This document shows, in pieces, positions 61,322 to 64,000 of a stretch of 64,000 bases of DNA (positions are counted from its first letter, which is position 1; each line of letters starts with the position of its first letter). The position numbers and the translations under genes are program-made. The notes beneath the pieces are model-generated. The model was not told the origin of the DNA and did no database searches. It saw only the letters and a program-made list of their open reading frames with translations. The stretch is taken from NCBI GenBank assembly GCA_029263395.1, contig JAJCXO010000030.1:62001-126000 (forward strand), given 5' to 3'. Origin of the DNA: Acidobacteriota bacterium (lineage in GTDB: Bacteria > Acidobacteriota > Thermoanaerobaculia > Multivoradales > J023).

Positions 61322-61825
61322 ATGAGCGAAGATTCCAAACCCCTGGTCGGTATTGTGATGGGCAGCGCCTCCGACTGGGGTGTGATGCGTGCTGCCCCGG
61401 AAACCCTCGAACGTTTTGGTGTTGCCAACGAATATCGGGTAGCTTCGGCCCACCGCACGCCCGCGCTGGCCACCGAGTGGGCCCGAACCGCGGCTGACCG
61501 CGGTCTAGAGGTTGTGATCGCCGCCGCTGGCGGTGCCGCCCACCTGGCTGGAGTCGTGGCGGCCCACACCCACCTACCGGTCCTCGGCGTGCCGCTGTCG
61601 GGCTGGGCTCTCGATGGCTTGGATGCGCTCTTGGCTACCGTTCAGATGCCCAAAGGGGTGCCGGTTGGAACGCTTGCTATCGGCAAGGCGGGGGCAATCA
61701 ATGCCGCGCTCTTGGCGATTAGAATCCTCGCCTTGAGCCGTCCCGAGCTAGCCGAGAAGCTCCGTCAGTTCCACGAAGAAGAGACCCGTAAGGTGATGGA
61801 GATCGAACTGACACTCGACGATTGA
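61322..61825 (+). CDS. purE: N5-carboxyaminoimidazole ribonucleotide mutase PurE
   Basis: This is a 167-residue class I PurE, the purine-biosynthesis mutase converting N5-CAIR to CAIR. The signatures GIVMGSASDWGVM, VASAHRTP and AAAGGAAHLAGVVAAHT contain the active-site Ser, Asp and His. It stands alone; purK, its usual partner, is not in the window. Length is typical. Confidence 0.95.
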   Translation: MSEDSKPLVGIVMGSASDWGVMRAAPETLERFGVANEYRVASAHRTPALATEWARTAADRGLEVVIAAAGGAAHLAGVVAAHTHLPVLGVPLSGWALDGLDALLATVQMPKGVPVGTLAIGKAGAINAALLAIRILALSRPELAEKLRQFHEEETRKVMEIELTLDD

Positions 61826-61870
61826 AACCGAACGCCGCCAGCCCATCTCAATCTGGCTGGCGGCAAGACG

Positions 61871-62092
61871 AACTAGATCCCGTCTCGTTTTGCCATTTTC
61901 GGCTCAGCGAGGGAGGTCTTGTGGAGCGAGCAAGCAGCGAGCATGTTTGAGCTTCGCACCTGTTCGCATCTCGTATCCGATAGCACCAAAAGGGCTTAGG
62001 CTTCTCGCGACAGACCCGGCGAGTTCTGGAGCTGCGGCGCAGCCCACAAGACCTCCCTCGCTCTCGGCGCGCATTGGATGGGATCGAACTAG
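61871..62092. repeat. MITE-like dispersed repeat, copy 3 (most complete)
   Basis: This copy has the best-preserved symmetry. Inner arms AGCGAGGGAGGTCTTGTGG (61906-61924) and its exact reverse complement (62044-62062) enclose about 120 bp; outer ends ACTAGATCCC and GGGATCGAACTAGT are imperfect inverted repeats. It lies between purE (+) and a secreted-protein gene (-) and stops next to the latter's stop codon. Confidence 0.83.
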
Positions 62093-62581
62093 TCACAGTA
62101 CGGCGAGCACTCGGCTCATCAGCCGTGCCGGCACCGCCACTCGGATGTCGGCATCATCACTGTCGACTTCGATATCGAAGGTGCGCCAGTTCTTGGTGAC
62201 ACGGATGCGTTCGGTCGGAGTATCGACCTCTACCAACACGCCGGATGGACAGCTCTCAATCTCCTTGGCAATCGCTACCAAGCCCTCTTTGAACGGGGCG
62301 ATCTCAGCCCGCATCTCATCCAAGGCATCCTCGGGCATCAACCGCGGAGCCAGGAAGACGGCAAGATCGACCAACAGGGCGGGAACCGGAACGTAGAGTC
62401 GGGCCCCGTCCGCACCACGCTCGCTGACGTTCACAGTGATCGTGCCGGTCGCAGCAACTGCCGTGGCGAAGGCAAACACCGGCATGAGCAGGACAAGAGT
62501 CGCAATTGCGACATATCGAGTGAAGGACCGGTGCTTAGTCTGATGGTCACGAGACATTTGGGAAGCTGTTGTCTGGCCCAT
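62093..62581 (-). CDS. secreted hypothetical protein, paralogue of the next gene
   Basis: This is a 162-residue protein with a signal peptide (YVAIATLVLLMPVFAFATAVA) and one copy of the domain also seen in the neighbour: ITVNVSERGADGARLYVPVPALLVDLAVF, then a helix, then VEVDTPTERIRVTKNWRTFDIEV and VAVPARLMSRVL. ATG 62581 has GGAGG at 5-bp spacing. No family name is known to me. It lies 36 bp downstream of its paralogue, so they form an operon. Confidence 0.72.
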   Translation of the reverse strand: MGQTTASQMSRDHQTKHRSFTRYVAIATLVLLMPVFAFATAVAATGTITVNVSERGADGARLYVPVPALLVDLAVFLAPRLMPEDALDEMRAEIAPFKEGLVAIAKEIESCPSGVLVEVDTPTERIRVTKNWRTFDIEVDSDDADIRVAVPARLMSRVLAVL

Positions 62582-62617
62582 GGTGGCCTCCTATTTGGAC
62601 GGACGGTCGTCAGTGGG

Positions 62618-63184
62618 TCAGTCGGCCTCGTTCTGATTGTCGATCCACACCTTGACGGTCTCGTCGCCGTCACGCACGGTCACAAGCTCACCCGGACCGT
62701 AGTCGGACAAGGCTTGCAGCGCCGCTTCGAAGTCAAACGTGCCTTCGGGTCCTGAGAGCAACGCGTCAACGACTGCCAGCGGAAACTTGACGTCGACGTC
62801 AGCACCATGTTCTGTGCTTTCGGTGGTCTTGATTAGAACGTACTCACCCGACTTCTTGACCACCACTGTTTCGTCACGGCTCTCGACGGTCACGAAGGTG
62901 GCATCGGGAGCATCTTTGATCTCGTTCCACAGGGCCATCAACTCCTGCCAATCCATATCGAGATCATCGATTCTGAGTTCGCCATCCATCCTGACGTCCT
63001 CAGGAATCATCGCGACTGCCGCACTCATCAGCGAAAAGGGCAAGTTGATCTTGACGGTTTCGCCATCGCGGGGATTTTCCACCTCGACGTGAATCCATTG
63101 GTCAGCCACAGCCATACCGGTCATTGCCAGCGCAGCGATCAGAAAACAGAACAAAGATTTGCTAAAGAGCGACGTATGTTTCAT
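62618..63184 (-). CDS. secreted hypothetical protein with the same repeated domain
   Basis: This is a 188-residue protein with signal peptide LFCFLIAALAMTGMAVA and a domain of the pattern WIHVEVENPRDGETVKINLPFSLMSAAVAMIP, a helical middle (ELMALWNEIKDAPDATFVTVES), then DVKFPLAVVDALLSG and LVTVRDGDETVKVWID. ATG 63184 has AGGAG at 8-bp spacing. The VxVPxxLVxAxL strand-helix motif appears twice here and in the downstream paralogue. Function unknown; exported, acidic. Confidence 0.75.
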   Translation of the reverse strand: MKHTSLFSKSLFCFLIAALAMTGMAVADQWIHVEVENPRDGETVKINLPFSLMSAAVAMIPEDVRMDGELRIDDLDMDWQELMALWNEIKDAPDATFVTVESRDETVVVKKSGEYVLIKTTESTEHGADVDVKFPLAVVDALLSGPEGTFDFEAALQALSDYGPGELVTVRDGDETVKVWIDNQNEAD

Positions 63185-63359
63185 GAGGGAATCTCCTGTA
63201 TGAATGTGAGGCTTATGAGCAACCTCTACCCATACAACGGAGTCCATTCGACTTTTGTTACGCGGCGATCCCAACCATCTTTCTTGAATCGACCCTGTTG
63301 CAGCCTGTCCCAGTGATCGCGCCGGACACCTCAGAGGTGCGGTAGGCTTGCAGTTCCCT

Positions 63360-64000
63360 ATGTCTTCATCCTCGAATCGGGCCGACTCACCAGTCGCGTC
63401 GCCACCCAATCAGTTCATACCCTTGGGCTCCGCTGACGCCGAGACACCAACTCGACCGTCCGACGCCGCATATCTGATGTCAGCCGTTGTGTGTGCTTTG
63501 TTGATCGCCATCCCGTTTCTGGTGACCACACTGCCGCCGATCACGGATCTACCTCAGCAAACCGCGCAGATCCGGCTGCTGTTGGAGGCGACGAGTCAGG
63601 ACGACAGCCCGTACCGAGTGCAATGGCTCCATCCCAACAAGTTGGGTTATATCCCACTGTTGATCGCTTGGATGACGACGACCCCAATGGCCGCGGGCCG
63701 CATCGGTGTCTTGATCATTGGTTTGCTGTGGGTCGCCGCTCTGCACGGCCTGGCACGCGCTACCGACCGTGCCCCGGCGGCGGCGGGACTGGCCTGTGTG
63801 TTCTTCTTCAACCACTTGACCTATTGGGGCCTACTCAACGCCCTGATCGGCTTACCGATCTTCGTCCTGTGGTTCCTGTTGATCGAGAAGCTGCATTCAA
63901 TCAGCCGGGCCAACAACAGTCCGTCGGTGAAACACGGCCTGCTCCTCTTGGTGTCCGCGGTTTTGCTCTACTCGGCACATGTCCTCTGGCTGGCGGCCGG
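63360..64000 (+). CDS. polytopic membrane protein (3'-truncated by window end)
   Basis: The frame is open from ATG 63360 to the end of the window, about 213 residues with no stop. After a 40-residue soluble lead come a membrane helix (AVVCALLIAIPFLVTTL), the motif PPITDLPQQTAQIRLL, and further helices (GRIGVLIIGLLWVAALHG, LLNALIGLPIFVLWFLLI, HGLLLLVSAVLLYSAHVLW). The PPITDLPQ loop after the first helix resembles large hypothetical membrane proteins related to glycosyltransferases, but no family can be fixed from this fragment. A small perfect palindrome CACCTC-A-GAGGTG (63327-63339) lies just upstream. Confidence 0.7.
   Translation, partial: MSSSSNRADSPVASPPNQFIPLGSADAETPTRPSDAAYLMSAVVCALLIAIPFLVTTLPPITDLPQQTAQIRLLLEATSQDDSPYRVQWLHPNKLGYIPLLIAWMTTTPMAAGRIGVLIIGLLWVAALHGLARATDRAPAAAGLACVFFFNHLTYWGLLNALIGLPIFVLWFLLIEKLHSISRANNSPSVKHGLLLLVSAVLLYSAHVLWLAA

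Noticed and set aside
1-64000. rRNA and tRNA genes
   Set aside because: No stretch with recognisable rRNA core sequence or tRNA cloverleaf was found by eye; a covariance search was not possible.

Overview
The window is high-GC bacterial chromosome. It most likely comes from an Acidobacteriota genome, and a Thermoanaerobaculia-like lineage is my best guess. The clues are TonB-dependent receptors with an N-terminal carboxypeptidase-regulatory (CarboxypepD_reg) domain, a 'VWFA-related Acidobacterial domain' protein, FG-GAP/ASPIC-UnbV and VPS10/BNR secreted propellers, many TPR proteins, and tandem PilZ/M23/crotonase/gap housekeeping genes. No rRNA, tRNA or CRISPR array was recognised. Both ends cut through genes.

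Layout. 1-7.1 kb: end of a CadC-like winged-helix/TPR regulator, a small zinc-ribbon ORF, then three genes that all touch deaminated purines (YjjX ITP/XTP phosphatase, a LOG-type nucleotide phosphoribohydrolase, and an EndoQ endonuclease fused to a UvrD helicase). 7.2-15.2 kb: secreted propeller, lipoprotein, a TonB receptor (minus strand) with a sigma-54 promoter, and an adjacent membrane-spanning sigma-54 activator with a probable periplasmic TPR sensor. 15-16.9 kb: REP/RAYT transposase, CGNR zinc-finger protein and a 42-bp tandem hairpin array. 16.9-26.2 kb: VPS10-type propeller, PilZ protein, M23 peptidase, AAC(3)-like acetyltransferase, YigZ, crotonase, and a GAPDH gene with a divergent GAPDH paralogue. 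26.2-33.9 kb: two tandemly duplicated TonB receptors, each with its own sigma-54 promoter and UUCG terminator, followed by a second array of about 42-bp period. 34-45.8 kb: secreted VWFA, phosphatase/TPR, TPR, FG-GAP and metallopeptidase genes. 46-53.3 kb: exported DinB, OmpA protein, TatD, and a sulfatase / small membrane protein / methyltransferase glycoconjugate-like set. 53.4-60 kb: degenerate SDR, GAF-type sigma-54 activator, and a partner-switching operon (anti-sigma kinase, STAS, PP2C phosphatase) behind a sigma-54 promoter and three palindromes. 60-64 kb: TldE-like protein, exported Pcm, PurE, two paralogous secreted proteins and a truncated membrane protein.

The clearest theme is sigma-54 control. 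All three TonB receptors, the partner-switching operon and perhaps pcm carry -24/-12 elements, and two activators are encoded here, both with GVATGV where GAFTGA is expected. The receptor at 8.8-11.8 kb, its two 16-bp palindromes about 200 bp upstream, and the membrane-spanning TPR activator beside it look like one sensing-and-uptake unit. The second theme is repeat DNA in convergent gene junctions: three copies of a roughly 220-bp MITE-like element (45.8, 50.7 and 61.9 kb) and two unrelated palindrome arrays with 41-42-bp period (16.7 and 33.7 kb).
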